Under the pieces are notes generated by a model. It worked only from the letters and a program-made list of their open reading frames with translations, did not search any database and was not told the DNA's origin. Positions 1-13,176 of a DNA stretch of 64,000 nt are shown here, piece by piece. A program made the position numbers and the translations under genes. The stretch's first letter is position 1. The number at the start of each line of letters is the position of its first letter. This stretch comes from Brachionus rotundiformis. Lineage: Eukaryota > Rotifera > Eurotatoria > Ploima > Brachionidae. The stretch spans positions 3,126,048-3,190,047 of the forward strand of contig JAESIW010000200.1 of assembly GCA_016802295.1 (NCBI GenBank). Direction: 5' to 3'.

Positions 1-3000
1 AATGCATCTAATGTTCATAATAAAATTTTAAAAGTAAATAATCGACTAGATAAAATTGAGTTTACCGTTAAATGAGGCTAATTAATAATGATAGAAAGAC
101 TTGGTCAATTTTGGCAAATGTTAAATTTTACAAAAATAGAAAATAAAATTTTCTAATTGATTAAGTTACTTTATATCTTACTTTTAATTGATTACGACAA
201 CTAATTACATAATAAAAAAAACTTAGACCTCAAAATTTTTTTAAAAAAATTCAAATAATTTTTGCTAATTTTATGTAATTAAATTTTTTAGTAAACATAG
301 CAATTAAAAAAATTTAAAGTTTATTTGAAAAAAAAAGAAGATATTTCTTGAAATAAGATCTCCCAAAATCTTGTTGTGAAATATTTGGAGAAATATCGAA
401 AACAAAATTATCATTAATCATTATAAATCGATTATTTATTTTTACAAATTCTCTTTAAATCAAAATCAAGCGATTAGATTTCTAACTCAACTGATTAAGC
501 GATAATGAACTAATGAATACGGGTAAACAAACTTTTTCAAGTATACTTTTTTAAGCCGACCATTTAAGCTTTGCAATCTAATCTTAGCAAGCTGTCTAAA
601 TTTATGCTGAACAAAAGTTTACAACATGCACAGGTTTGATAGTTCCCAAGAATCTTCAACTATGCTTTAAATTTTGTTTATTAAAGGCAACCAAGTTTTT
701 CTTAATTAGCTTTTAAAAATTGTATCCAGTTGTGCACCAGAGTCAAATTTTTCTTAATTAAAAAAAAATTAATTCCAAAGAATATATTCTGAAAATAAAC
801 TAAACTAGATATAAATCATGCAAATAAATAGATTAATACTCATTTAAAAACAAGAGAGAAACAACATTTTATTAGATATCTCCCCAAGCAACTTTCAATA
901 TTGCTTTGTCTCTATTTACTTGGTTGTGCTTTTTTTTATTGTTATTCCATTGAAACGAAACTCAATTCCCGTTTCAATTTCAAGAATTCAAAACAAATTT
1001 TTGTCAAAATTCCAATTTAGAAGCATTAATTGGCACTAAACAAAGTTAGTCACACTAAAACCGGAATCATGTTTAGAAAGAAAAATTAGCCAAAATTGGA
1101 ATGCGAGTACATGACTGTCGGGACACTTACGAGCCGATTGCTCAGAGAACAAAACCTACAAGAACTTGGCAAAAAAATAAAGATAGAGAAAAACTTTATA
1201 GCTATTATTTGATGGTTTGTTTACTGTTTGTGTTGTTATTTATACAGTATTTATATGTTTTTTATTTTTGTTATATTGTGTTATTTATTTTCATGTTTTA
1301 TTTTAATAAAATAATTTTCTTTCTCTCCGTTCTCTTCGCTTTCTTTCGCTGAACACTTCGAATCAGCTAATACTAAACAACAAAAAGCAAGATATCAAGA
1401 ATGGAGCAACAAAAGCGCTAGCTAAAGCAAACAACTATTTTATTTGTAAGACATAAATCCTAAAAGAGAGCAAGCGCGCACCAACTTATTGTTTTTATTT
1501 AACTTGAATGTATATGTATGATAAATAGTATAGAAATACTAATAAATTAATAACAATAACAAATACGAAATAAAAAAAATCCTAAAGAGCTAGTTATAAC
1601 CAAAACTCGAGCCGAAAATGATCATCACAAATATTAATATTTAAATAAAAAAAACATTACAATTATCATCATGATTGTTTTTATTTTTATTAGTTTAATT
1701 TTCTAGATTGGAAACAACTAAACTAATAGAAAAACTAGGGAAACGATTTAAATAAAAAAAACAAACTTTGCTTAATTTTTTCCTACTAGGTCTCAGTGAT
1801 TAAATGCCGCTTACTAATTCACTTGTGTGTAGAATCATAAATAAATGGTTGACAAATAGGTCCAAAGAATGACTTTTTTGGTCATCACTAACCTGATTTA
1901 ATATTGTTTTAAAAAAGCTAATTTTTTTATTCACTTACCTATTGAATTTTGAAAATTAATCGAATATAGTGTCTGTTTAAGTGAACAATTTATGAACAAA
2001 ATACACCTCAAGAAAAATTCTTAAATTGTCGGCTTTAGAAAAAAAACAAATTGACTTGATAATTCTGGGCCCTTTCGTGTTTTTTGTTTATGTACTTTTA
2101 AATTTATAGAAATTTATAACTATTAAAATATTACTAACAGGATTAATTTAAATAAGTAAATAAATAATTATTTTCAAATATCATAAATGCTGCATAAAAA
2201 ATAACAATTTCTAAAATAATACCTATACTTAAAATAAATTTATTTTATAAAAAAAAAAGTTCTTTTGTTGCTATCGGTGCTTTTCTCCATATGTCTGATT
2301 TGTTTGAAATTTGAACGAGAAAATTATTAGTCTCTTAATTGTAGACAAAGACGATCTACATTTTGGCATAATACAAAAATAAGCTTAAGCTTTTACTCAT
2401 TAAAAAAGATAATTAATTTTAAAATGTGACCAAAGTTAGTTGAAAAAAAGTCTGCATTCAAAAAACGACACGAACATGTGTTGGAGTAATTAGTCGATTG
2501 AGATAAGTTTAATAGCCCTTTAAAATTTTACGATCAAAATATATGCCATATTATTCAGTTCATTTTCAAAGCCATAAATCTTTGATTTACTTTTGTTTGT
2601 AATTAAAGTTTGATTTTTTTTTTATTAAATATTTAAAGCCATATATTTAATTGTATTAATTAAACATTAATTATAATAGGAGTCATTTACATCCAAACTA
2701 ACAAAATTCCAAGAAAACATAGTTTAATTTGATGACTTTTAGGTTCATTTAGTCAAATCTTATTCTGAGAAAATAAACAAATAGGTTTGAATAGAACAAT
2801 TATTTTAAATTCTGAACTTTGAAATTTTATTTAAACTTTATTTGCTTTTAATTTTAAATATTTCTACTTGATTAAAAAAAATTATATTTAAATATATCTA
2901 TTACTGATTTAGGTAAACTAAGTCTGCTTTTGGTAAACAAAAAAGAGACTGCATTTTGTTCTCGGTGAATGAAAACTGACTTAAAAAATAAAAAATAAAA

Positions 3001-6000
3001 CAAGAAATAAAAATCTAATACACAAAAATGTGACTTTGGTTGTTTGATAATGCAATGTTTTAATTTAATTGCCATAATTCATGTAGCTGAAAACAAAGAC
3101 AAAGGTTGGTATTTGAAACGTAAAGGTTTACTAAAAATTTTAAACAGAACAATTTTTACTAATTGATTTGGCATTTAAGAGGCGACATTTTCGATTACAA
3201 ATTATTATTAAATTTATATTCCGATTATACATAGATTTAAATTCTATTAAAATTAACTTGATAAATTTATAAATTTGTTTTTTCTTTATTTTGACTAAAT
3301 ATGCTTATTAGGTTGCTTAATCATATTTTGTATCCTAATTAAAAAGCTAATTCCAGTTATTATCCTAGCAGATTTGAAACAACTGCTACTTAAAGATTTA
3401 TACTTCCTTAAAAAAAATTTTTATTAACATCTCTTTTTTAATTAAGAATATTTATAGAAAAAATGAATTGAAAAATTTCCAATAGAACAGGACTTATTAT
3501 TTCGTGCCTAAAGAAATTCATACCGAAAGGTTCTTACCGTAAAATAATCAGAATAGTTGCGATTATGTTTTGTTTGTTGTTTTGAGAGTGTGTGCTTGTG
3601 TGAATTCCAACTGTTTAATTGCAATATTTAATTGCAACAAAATAATAAATAATTAAAACAGCCATCAAAGAACAACTTAAAGCTCATTTGAAATTTATGT
3701 CTAATTTAACCACTGGGGTCTTGACTTATAATATGCCTTGAAATAAAGCAGGATTACACTACGAAGATTTGCTTGAGACTTTCGAATATGTAAAATTTAT
3801 TAATCAAAGTAGCTGGAGTAGAACTACAAGAAAAATACACATATTAAGCTAAATGAATTATTAAATTTAGAAAAAGGGCTTTATTCTAAGCAGATACGAA
3901 ACAAAAAATCTAATTTTGAAAAAAAAGTTCTTGTTTAGTTTCTTGTTTTATATGTTTTATTTTTTGAACAAAAAAATAAAAAGATTTATGCTATTCTAAT
4001 TCAATTATTAGATAAAACTTAAGCGAAGCTTCTATTAAAAACCAATAAATATATTTATAAATAAAATATTTTTGAGACTGAAATTTCGAATATATATTGG
4101 CTTTAAAATTTTATATTCTTACTTTATTTTTCAATATTATTGCGTTAATAGATTCTTTTAAGACCTTATTTGCTTTTCATAATAAATTTATTTTACACAA
4201 TTAAATTCAATTAAGAAAAAGATTGAAATGAATTATTAAATTGACAAAGCCTTTCAGTTTATTAGTTTATTAAATTATATAATAATGTATCTGTGATGAC
4301 AATTTTTAGCTAATAAACAAAAAAACATTCCGAGCTCTCATCCCTCTCATGACTCTAAAACCCCATTCTTTTCAATTTAATAAAACAAATGAAAAAAAGC
4401 TATACATTTATAATTTGTCATTTGCGAAAACAAATTGGGTTTTAAACAAAAATAAATTTTAAACAGGAATATTTATTTATTTAAATTTTCGAAGTCGATG
4501 AAAATTTTTATTAAAACAAAAAGACCTAAAGTTTATAGTTTGAACTTCAGCATTGATTTATAAGTTTATAATCGTTTGATTAAAACTATCAGAAACAATA
4601 ATATTTACCGATAATAAAAGCAAGAAATTAAACAATATATTTAGCCGACGCAAAAGCTATTTAGATAAAAAAAAGAGATAATTTTGTTTTATTTAAAAAT
4701 TTTAAATAAAGATAAATTTTGAAAGAAAACAAGAAATTAGAAGTTAGAAGATTTTTCATAAAGATTAGATTTAAGAAAGAAAATCTTCACTACAATACAA
4801 TAAATACTAACCGAACACCCAAATGCTTATTTTGTTTGTTCTAATTTAAATTTCAATACTCCCTTAGTAAAATGAAATTGAAATAGATAAGGTGTCAGTG
4901 TATAGAAATTTAAGATAGATTATTGCTTAAGCAAAATATTAAACCGAGCAAAGCATACCATCGTTTTCAGCGCATTGGATATGTTTATTTACACTAATTA
5001 AATTGACTTGTAAAGCAGATCTAGGAAACGAGTTGAATAAAGATATAAAACGCTAAAATACAAACAAATCTAAATGTTTATTTTTAATTTCACTTATTTA
5101 TTTATTCGTTGCAATGTTTATCTTTTTAGTATGAGAATTCATAAATTGTATTCTTTCTAATTTCTAAAATGGATAATATTTCAATATTTGTTGAAATTTT
5201 TAAATTGAGTTAATTTTAAAGATAATCTTGTAAGAAGAAACTAACTCATAACTAAAAACAAGTTTAGGCGTTTGTAAAAGAAATAAATAGATAAGTTAAA
5301 CATTATCATTTTAATCTATTTAAATAAGAAGTTATGGGCTAATTAACCATCAGAACATTTTTGCTTAAAAATAGATAATTTTCTCGGTTGAGAGTAAAAT
5401 AATTCAACTGTATCACTTAAGAAATATTTATTTGATCACAATGCTCAACTTTTTATGTATTTCCAAAAATTTTATATCCTACAGCATTAGTTATTGGTTA
5501 ATGTTAAAAGATAATTATTGAAATTATTTAATCACTATTCATATAAAATAGAAATAATTAAAATATATATTGGTAATTTACTTCTCTTTAGTGATAAGAA
5601 TCTAACCATTTTCTTTTATGTGTGACCAAAGAAAACGCAATGAAATTAAAACAAACCCCTCTAGAAAAATAAAAAAACTTTGAGAAAAATCTTCTAATAT
5701 CAAGAACTTAATAGTAAACAAAAAAATCAAATTTAAAAACTTAAACTTAATGGATTTTTTGACTTTAAACTCAAAATAGTTGGAAAATGTTTTCACAAGG
5801 ATAATATTATTCAAGAGTACCTTAGTTTGAAGTAAGAAAATATTTTTTAAGCTAAAAGTAGTACTGATTTTAAAAAGAAAATAAAAGAAAAACAAGAAAA
5901 ATTGTTTAAAAATGGCTTTTTTATGAAAAGAATATTAAATGAAGAAGCCTACATCAAGGGCCCACAAACCATATTAAACATTATTTTGATTCATTCAAGC

Positions 6001-7387
6001 TTTATTTATATTTTATATACCAATCATTCTCCATTAAAATTGTAACCACTAAAACATTTAAATTTACTATGATGCTAATATTCCTAGTAATCATTATCAT
6101 CTTCTTCATCATTTATTTAAATAAGCTAAATTGTTTTTTAAATTAATTCATAAAATTAAATTTTTATTTTTCCAAGTCTTTTCTTTTATTATTTTCATGT
6201 AAAGTATTGTAAAACAAATATTTCAATTTAAACAAATAATAACAAGTTAAATTTCAATCTAGTTGAGCAAGCATTCGCTCTGATACTAAAGAAAAACAAT
6301 AGCTTCTACAAGCTTAGAACAAACAAACAACATTCTTAGAAAGAAGAAAATTAAAAGAAATGAGAAAAATACTATATTAAAAATTATTTTGATATCTCAA
6401 TCGAAGACTTGGCAAGAATTTTTCATATATTTTGTTTCGTCTTCATTTTAAAAAAAATTTATAGGACTTGAACTAAATTTACATATCTAAAAATTATCTG
6501 TTAGCAAATACAAATTCAAAAATTAAACAATTAAATCTTGTTTTAAATAAATTTCTTCTTTTACGAAAAAATGTTTATTATTTTTTAATTCATCGAGTCT
6601 TAATTAAAATTTTATGTAACGATTGGCCAAAAAAGTTGAAAGCTTGTTTTGTTTATTGATTGAATTCTTAAAAATTTTAATTAACTTAAACTCCATACTA
6701 AATTAGTCATGCTTTTTTATTTTTTCTTAAATTTAATTACAAAATGAAATAATTCATTCAAATAATTAAAATTTTACTTTTATTTTTGTAAATAACAAAA
6801 TTTCAATTAGGAGGCTATTAATTGAAATTTTGCCGATAAATTTCGGAATTTTGCTTCTAAACTTTTAAAATTAAAAAATTTAAAACAAAATTTATCGCTT
6901 CAAATTAAAAGAAATTCAATTTATAAAAAAAATATCAAGCAATTTAAATTTTGTTTTTTAAACGATTAAATTGCTAACAATAATCAAAATTAAATAAATC
7001 TCTTTAATTCTTTTAAATTATTTTCTAAACATATTCTTTTTTATACACTTAAGTAATTATTACTTGAGATTTTATTTCAAAAATTCAAATTAATTTTTAA
7101 TTTAAAAGCATTAAGATAACTATTAATTAAAAAAAACATTCAAGTGTTTGTTTTATTTTCTTATTTCAGTATTTTTTATTTAGTAGTAAATAAATAAGCA
7201 AGATCTTAAAGAACAAAGAAAGTCGACAATTTTCATAAATGCTTTAAGATACTTAAATATTCAAAAATTTAAAATTAAAACCTACCTATTACCATGACAA
7301 CCATAATACGATGCTAGGATTTTTTAAATTACGTATTAATCCAAACTTTTCTATTAATAATTTTTAATATCTAATTATCTCTCTAAA
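1..7387. other. Gene-free AT-rich region
   Basis: I find no supported coding exon or RNA gene in these 7.4 kb. The few open frames (for example 1101-1352 +, 2872-3075 -, 5602-5895 -) are short, rich in F/I/L/K/N and show no family motif. A slightly more complex patch lies around 1090-1500 but gives no convincing spliced protein. It could hold regulatory DNA or UTR of a gene to the left, but nothing seen proves this. Confidence 0.6.
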
Positions 7388-9899
7388 ATGAACTCAACCG
7401 TGAGGAACAATGCGAACGAAACGAAACCCAATACTCTTAAAAGAAACTTGTCCAACATCCGCAATGGTTCCAAAGACGAATTGAATCGTAAAAATAAGGT
7501 CTCGTTCGAACACACTAATACCCCAAGTCTAAATATTGATAAAGACTACATCGATAGATGTAAACTTAGATAAAATAAATTTTCAAAAAAATCTTAATTC
7601 TTTTAAACTTAAGATACTCCTAACACGGACTTTGACGATTATCCTGAAGAGTTGTTCACTAATAATCCTAATGAACCTGATTTAACTTTAATGTGTAAAA
7701 TATGTTGCAGCCACATAGGAGTCGAGGAATTGAACAATCATGAAAAATTTCATTATTTGCTCAATTTTTTCGACTTGACTGAATTGCCTGAAAATGAGAA
7801 TATTCTTAACCAAAAAAGAATGGTCATGATAAACAATATTGAAAAAAAATTCGACTTCTATGAAAATAAAAAAGCATACCAATGGAACAAGCAAATAACA
7901 GTGATAAATGAAAATTATGAACTTCTAAAATCATTTATTAACAATTCATTTGAATCTAATAGAGTTTTGAATAGAAAGTTAAAATCAATTGCTCAAGGTA
8001 GATTAAATTTTAGATTTATTGTTATATTTTTTCAATTATTTATCTTGTGAATAACAATTAAGACATTTTTTTTAAAAATTTATTGTGGAATCATTATCTG
8101 AAACTCATTTTGAAATGATTTTTTTTAAAAGGTGAAAGCAGAATAGTTTCGAATGAAAAAATAATAGCTATTGGATCGTGTGCCATTCAGAATGAATACA
8201 AAAAGTCTATGGAAGATGCCAATATAATTTTAGATTGTTTTGGTAGGATACAAATAATTAAATTCAAAATATGCCTACTATTTTGAAAAAAATTAAGGTG
8301 AAAATCAAAATTTGACTTATATTGGAACTTTTGATGGTTATGATGGAGATAATTCTAGTTCGAAGTGTTGTTCACAATTACATCTAGGTTTATTGCACGT
8401 TCTTGAATCTATGGATACCAAAAAAATTCAATTCAACAAAGAAAAATATGAATTTGATGAGATAAACAATTTGGAAAAATTTGACTATTCAAATCAAGAT
8501 GAGAAAGAATCGAAAATTTCTGAAGACTATTATCAGATTAAAAAAAAATTTAGTTTAAATAATTTTTTAGACAATGATACTGATTATGATGGATCATTTA
8601 CCGATAAAGAAAAAAATCTGATCAAAACGTATAGAAATACTTTTAAATATGCTTTTCAAGAAATGGACAATCTTTTGGCCAGAGGTCAGGGTGAGACATC
8701 AAAAATAAGATGGAGTGGTTGCACAGCTTGCTGTTGTATTGTTGAAAAAATTGATACAACTGGATGGATACACATGGCTAACTGTGGTAAATAATTCTAT
8801 TTATAGATAAAAGATACATTTTTGAATATTGTTTAGGAGATGTAGAAGCTATTGTGGTAATTAACACAGCAAAATCAGCAAAAAAACTGAATCGAAACCA
8901 TAAAGTATTAACTAGATTGCATACAATAAACGAATGTATAAAAGACAGAAATTCACTGGAAAAAAGAGGTAACTAATGCCATAATAACTAACATAGATAA
9001 ATATTCAACTAAAAACAAAGGTTGTCCCATTGTTGAAACATCTTTAGGACAAAAAAAAATTCAGGCCTTGTATTCGATTAGCAGAGGACTTGGTTTTCAT
9101 GGTGATAAGAAAATAAAAAAATACATTAGCTCTAAACCGAGCATGCGTAGCTACAAAATCGAAGATACCTATGCAGCTTTAATTGTTGCTACCAAAGGAC
9201 TTTGGAGTGTTATTAACTACGAAAAAGTAGCTGATATTGTTTTACAAGTAGATTTTAGAAAAAATTTTAACTATCAAAATTAAATTTCTCAATTTTAAGC
9301 TGATACCATCTCGAAAAGTTCCGATTGTCAGCGAAAGAGCCACGAGTCCTAGTGTAAAAACAATCCTTCATCAATATTATATAAATAGAAATAAAGAAAG
9401 GAATAGAGAGAAATCGTTGCTTCAAACAGTTCAAGATAATAATGAAATTGATTTTATTAATTCTAATGAGAATGATAAATATGTGTCAAATGAGTCTATT
9501 AATACTAAATTGGAAAAAAATTCCAACCAAATTAACGAAAATTATAATGATTCAGCAAAAGTTACATTAAAAAATAGTGCCAATCTCAAATTTCAGGATA
9601 ATTCTGAGGTAAAAAGTGAAACTGAAAGATTGTCTGATAGTTCAGATACTGAATCGGTTGCTTCTCGAAAATCCGATTATTATGGAATCAAAATTAAACC
9701 CAGTGAGCTAAAAGTGGTTCAAGTTAGCGAATATGAATTGAACAAATTTCAACGCAAATCTATGGATGATAAGAAAATGGTGAAAAAACTCGATGTATCG
9801 CAACTAATAGCTGAAACTTTGGTTAATTGTGCCTTAAAAGCAGGATCTGTTGAAAACATTACAGTTAATTGTGTTCTTCTACCCGGTTGTAATTTATGA
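7388..9899 (+). CDS. PP2D1: PP2D1-like PP2C-family pseudophosphatase
   Basis: Seven coding exons (7388-7559, 7614-7997, 8132-8242, 8298-8786, 8837-8968, 9021-9247, 9300-9899) join in frame to 704 aa. A C2H2-like finger (C85, C88, H100, H104) lies ahead of a PP2C-type fold, the layout of protein phosphatase 2C-like domain-containing protein 1. PP2C landmarks are present but altered: FDGYDG at about 234-239 for FDGHGG, a GDVEA block for GDSRA, SRGLGFHG at about 450 for SRALGD, and ATKGLW at about 486-491, where K488 replaces the metal-binding Asp of SDGLWD. The final strand SVENITV is kept. Loss of metal ligands predicts a fold without phosphatase activity (inference). The region before the last PP2C strand carries a long Asn/Glu/Ser-rich insert (about 560-640). 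CLN5 starts 104 bp downstream on the same strand. Confidence 0.8.
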
Positions 9900-9947
9900 A
9901 TTTCTTATAAAACATATGTAGTATTTCTCGTGATGCTTAATCGAGAT

Positions 9948-9992
9948 AATAAAATTTAAATTAAGATATCATTTTTATTTTTTTATTATTAG
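9948..9992 (+). promoter_or_regulatory. Poly(A) signal then splice-acceptor-like tract between PP2D1-like and CLN5
   Basis: AATAAA at 9948-9953 lies 49 nt past the PP2D1-like stop. A T-rich tract then ends in AG at 9991-9992, just 11 nt before the CLN5 ATG at 10004. This is the arrangement expected of a trans-splice acceptor in a polycistronic unit, but it could also be an ordinary 5' UTR splice site or chance in T-rich DNA. Confidence 0.4.
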
Positions 9993-10003
9993 TTAATTTT
10001 AAA

Positions 10004-11601
10004 ATGAAAAGTTATTCAATTTTATTATTTCTTCTTTACACTGGATTTAATTCGGTGATCAAAATTAGTGCTTATACTTGGCCAATTCCTTACCAGTAAG
10101 AATTGATTATTATTTTTTAAATAAAATTAATTTTAAAAGAAAAATAATTTTTCTTTGCTTGATTAAGTTTTAATTGATTTAAAAAAAGATAAGACTTGAG
10201 ATTTCCAGATTCAATAACTTGCTAATAGGTATATTCTCTAAGGACTCTCATATTTTCCATTAAAAATTTTTTTATTTTTTCTAAATAAGGTATTCAATAA
10301 ATTTAATGAATGTTTGAGCATAAATTAAATAAGGTGTTTTGGCAGTTTTTTAAAGAAATAATTTTTTAAGAAAGTAAGAAAAATTATATTGATTTATAAC
10401 AATTAAGTAATAAAGAGAATAAAGTAAAATGTGATTATAATAAGTTATTTGATCAATAAATATTTTCTTTAAGTTTTTAGTCTATTTTTAATTTGAAAGA
10501 CGCGTTCTGGAGCGACCGAAAAATGATCCCTATTGCCAAGCTGGTACAATTTTTTTCTAATCGAAATTATCTATTTACAAAAATAAAATTAAAGGTTTGG
10601 TTCCATTTTGTCCAACAGGAAAAAATATTAATTCAATGCCTTTTATGGATCCAAATGACATAGTTGAAGTTTTTGCTTTGAAAAAGCCAGTTTGGTCATT
10701 TCAATTTGGACCTTTGATGGGATTTTTCGTAATTAATTATTCAAAAGTATAAAAAAAAAATAATATCAAAATTTAGAATATCATGCATGATGGTCTTGGT
10801 TTTAGAAGCAGAAAAACTGGTCTTAACTATACAATGGAATGGTATGAGCTTGATCAACTTTTCAATTGCACATTTCCTCATTTATTGGAAGATGGAAATT
10901 TAAAATGGTGCAATCAAGGTTATTTTTTAAGCTAAAAAGCAATTATTATTCAAAACGAAAATTTTAACAATTAGGTGCTTTATGTGTATATGATGGAATT
11001 AATGATACAGTATGGAATCAATATGGATTTATAAAAAAAGTCTCTGAAGTAACTGGTACACAATTTAACTTGTTTGCAAATTGGTCTCTATATGATAACA
11101 ATACAGCTGTATATTATGAAACTTGGAGTATTTATAATAACAATAATACAGATAGCTCTCAAGTAATGTTTTTTGATTCATTTGATTGTGCCAGTTGGGT
11201 CTTAAGGTAAACTAAAATAAAATATGAAGCTAGAAGCCATCTACATTTATTTTTTTTCAAGGGCTTTAGACCAACTTTATGCAGTGGGCGCTAAATTTGA
11301 TGGAAGTGTAAAGCTTAATTATACCAGACTAAATTTATATAGTCACACTCCATTATTAATCGGAAACTATTCCCAAATAATTAACAGCAAAAATGAAACA
11401 TTGATAAATGGAATCAGAGATTTTTACAAGACTTTCCAAAAGCGAAGCGATTATTTGGAACAATTTACAGAGGCTTATAATGAAATATTTATTAAAAAAG
11501 AGTTTTACTTTTATTACAACGATTTATACTGGTATTTAACTCTTAGACCACCATTTATTAAAATAACATACTACAACATACCGCTACCAGGAACCAAATA
11601 A
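10004..11601 (+). CDS. CLN5: CLN5, lysosomal BMP synthase/depalmitoylase-type protein
   Basis: Six exons (10004-10095, 10500-10543, 10595-10728, 10777-10918, 10975-11206, 11262-11601) give 327 aa. A hydrophobic signal peptide is followed by WPIPY and PKNDPYCQAG, which match the start of mature CLN5, and the protein ends in FIKITYYNIPLP, the family's C-terminal signature. CLN5 is a soluble glycosylated lysosomal protein with an NlpC/P60-like fold, reported to act as a BMP synthase and depalmitoylase through a His-Cys pair. Both residues are visible: His94 in MHDGLGFRS and Cys209 in FDSFDCASWVLR, with spacing (115) close to the human one. Several N-x-S/T sites (for example NYT, NCT, NWS) fit lysosomal glycosylation. 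The first intron (404 nt) is long for this locus. The gene is tail-to-tail with centrin. Confidence 0.92.
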
Positions 11602-11937
11602 ATATAAGATAACAAATTTTAGACTTTAAATCGAAAATAAAAATTTGAATTTTAATTTGTTCTTATTTTATTATATAAAGATACATATTACTCTATTTTT
11701 ATGCTATAAAATAACTTGATCATAAGAATTTATTCTAATTTATTGATTTAAATGTGAAAAAGTTTTTTTTTTACTTGGTTCGATATTGGTACAAAATTGA
11801 CATAAATAAGTCAAAAAATATATAAAATTTAGTTTTAGTTAAAACATTAATCGATTTAAAAGACAAATTAACATGAGCTAATCAAAATAAATGTTAAGAC
11901 CAACAATTGTGGATGTATTTGAAGCCTGATAAGTTTT

Positions 11938-12572
11938 TTAATAAAGACTTGTTTTTTTCATAATTCTTAAAAATTCTGCTTCATTTATCTCACCATCATG
12001 ATCTAAGTCAGCTTCATCGATCATTTCTTGTATTTCTTCTTCTGTTAAATTTTCTCCAAGCTCTTTGGCCACTCGTTCCAAGTCTTTGAATCCAATTTTT
12101 CCGTTTTCATCATGGTCAAATAATCTTTGTGAATTAATGGTATAATTTATTAAATTTACCAAAAAATAAATAATTACTTGAATGCTTTAAGAATTTCTTC
12201 TTTAGTGTCTTTTTCAGACATTTTCTGGGACATTAGGGTCAAAAAATCATTAAAGTCAATGGTTCCAGCTCCTTCTTTATCAATTTCTGCAATCATCTTT
12301 TTAATTTCTTCTTTTTTGGGTTCAAAGCCTAAGGCTCTCATGGCAACCTTAAGCTCTTTGACATCAATTGTTCCGGACCCATCCGCATCAAAAAGATCAA
12401 ACGCTTCTCTAATTTCTTGCTTTTGTTCTTCAGTTAATTCAGGTCTTGGTCCATTAAGTTTCTTCTTTTGACCACCACTTATCGGTTTTCGGGCGGACGC
12501 GCTTGCAGTTGCAACAGACTATTAAATAATAAATACTCAGTTTTGATTTTGAAAAAGATAACCTCTTACCAT
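11938..12572 (-). CDS. CETN: Centrin (caltractin), EF-hand centriole protein
   Basis: Three coding exons (12570-12572, 12178-12518, 11938-12124) give 176 aa. The first coding exon is only the ATG, followed directly by a GTAAGA donor. After a short basic N-terminus (SARKPISGG) come four EF-hands with loops DADGSGTIDVKE, DKEGAGTIDFND, DHDENGKIGFKD and DLDHDGEINEAE, ending in the centrin signature FLRIMKKTSLY. Centrins are calcium-binding proteins of centrioles and basal bodies; centrin-2 also serves in nucleotide excision repair and mRNA export. Length matches the family (about 172 aa). The third loop has Gly where many EF-hands have a hydrophobic-Ser pair, as in other centrins. I cannot assign centrin-1/2 against centrin-3 formally, but the tail is of the centrin-1/2 type. 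Confidence 0.95.
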
Positions 12573-13176
12573 TATTTTCTCAAATCTGAATATCTAAATT
12601 TTATTTAAATTTTTTTTTTATTTTGAACTAAATAAGAAAATGTTCAAAAATAAATGTGATTTTATATACATACACTAGCAAGTTTTATATAAATCTAATT
12701 AAAATTTTGCTAGGTAACAGTCAGTTTCTTTAACCTTGTTAATTTTATTTGGAGCGCCTGTTTAAAATATTTTAATTTAAATCAAGAATTATAAAAAATC
12801 ATAATTTTTATTCATTTTCATAGAATACTTAATTTTAAAATTTATGCATTGACAATTTTTCTTCCAGTTATAAATAAGGTGATCGAATTTAAATATAAAA
12901 CAGAAATAACAAAATTATGTTTTCTAATGTTCAGTTTTAGTCATTAGAGGAAGAAATTTTATTTTCCAAAAGAGCAAATAATTAATTTGTCATTTAGTTT
13001 TATGAAGACATTTTTGAAAATCAGTCTTTTCATTTTTTATTTTCGGTTTAGTAATTTTTTATTATTTTATGATTGTTGATTAACATTTTTGTCTACATTT
13101 AAAAATTATAGAAAAAAAATCTTCAAAATAGATTAGTTTTAATTTTCTTGTTTTAAAATTAATTGAATCTGACTAA
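12573..13176. other. Intergenic spacer, centrin upstream / dioxygenase downstream
   Basis: No open frame or repeat is supported here. It should contain the centrin promoter and the 3' end of the dioxygenase transcript. Confidence 0.5.
12661..12668 (-). promoter_or_regulatory. Possible TATA box of centrin
   Basis: TATATAAA on the minus strand lies about 90 bp upstream of the centrin ATG. Position and motif fit, but such strings are frequent in DNA this AT-rich. Confidence 0.25.

Noticed and set aside
1101..1352. 83-codon frame
   Set aside because: Half normal sequence, half a Phe/Leu/Tyr run from T-rich DNA; no motif, no splice continuation.
5602..5895. 97-codon minus-strand hydrophobic frame
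   Set aside because: Low-complexity F/K/L/I composition expected from AT-rich DNA; no neighbouring exon.
12178..12471. 97-codon plus-strand frame
   Set aside because: Antisense shadow of the centrin exon.
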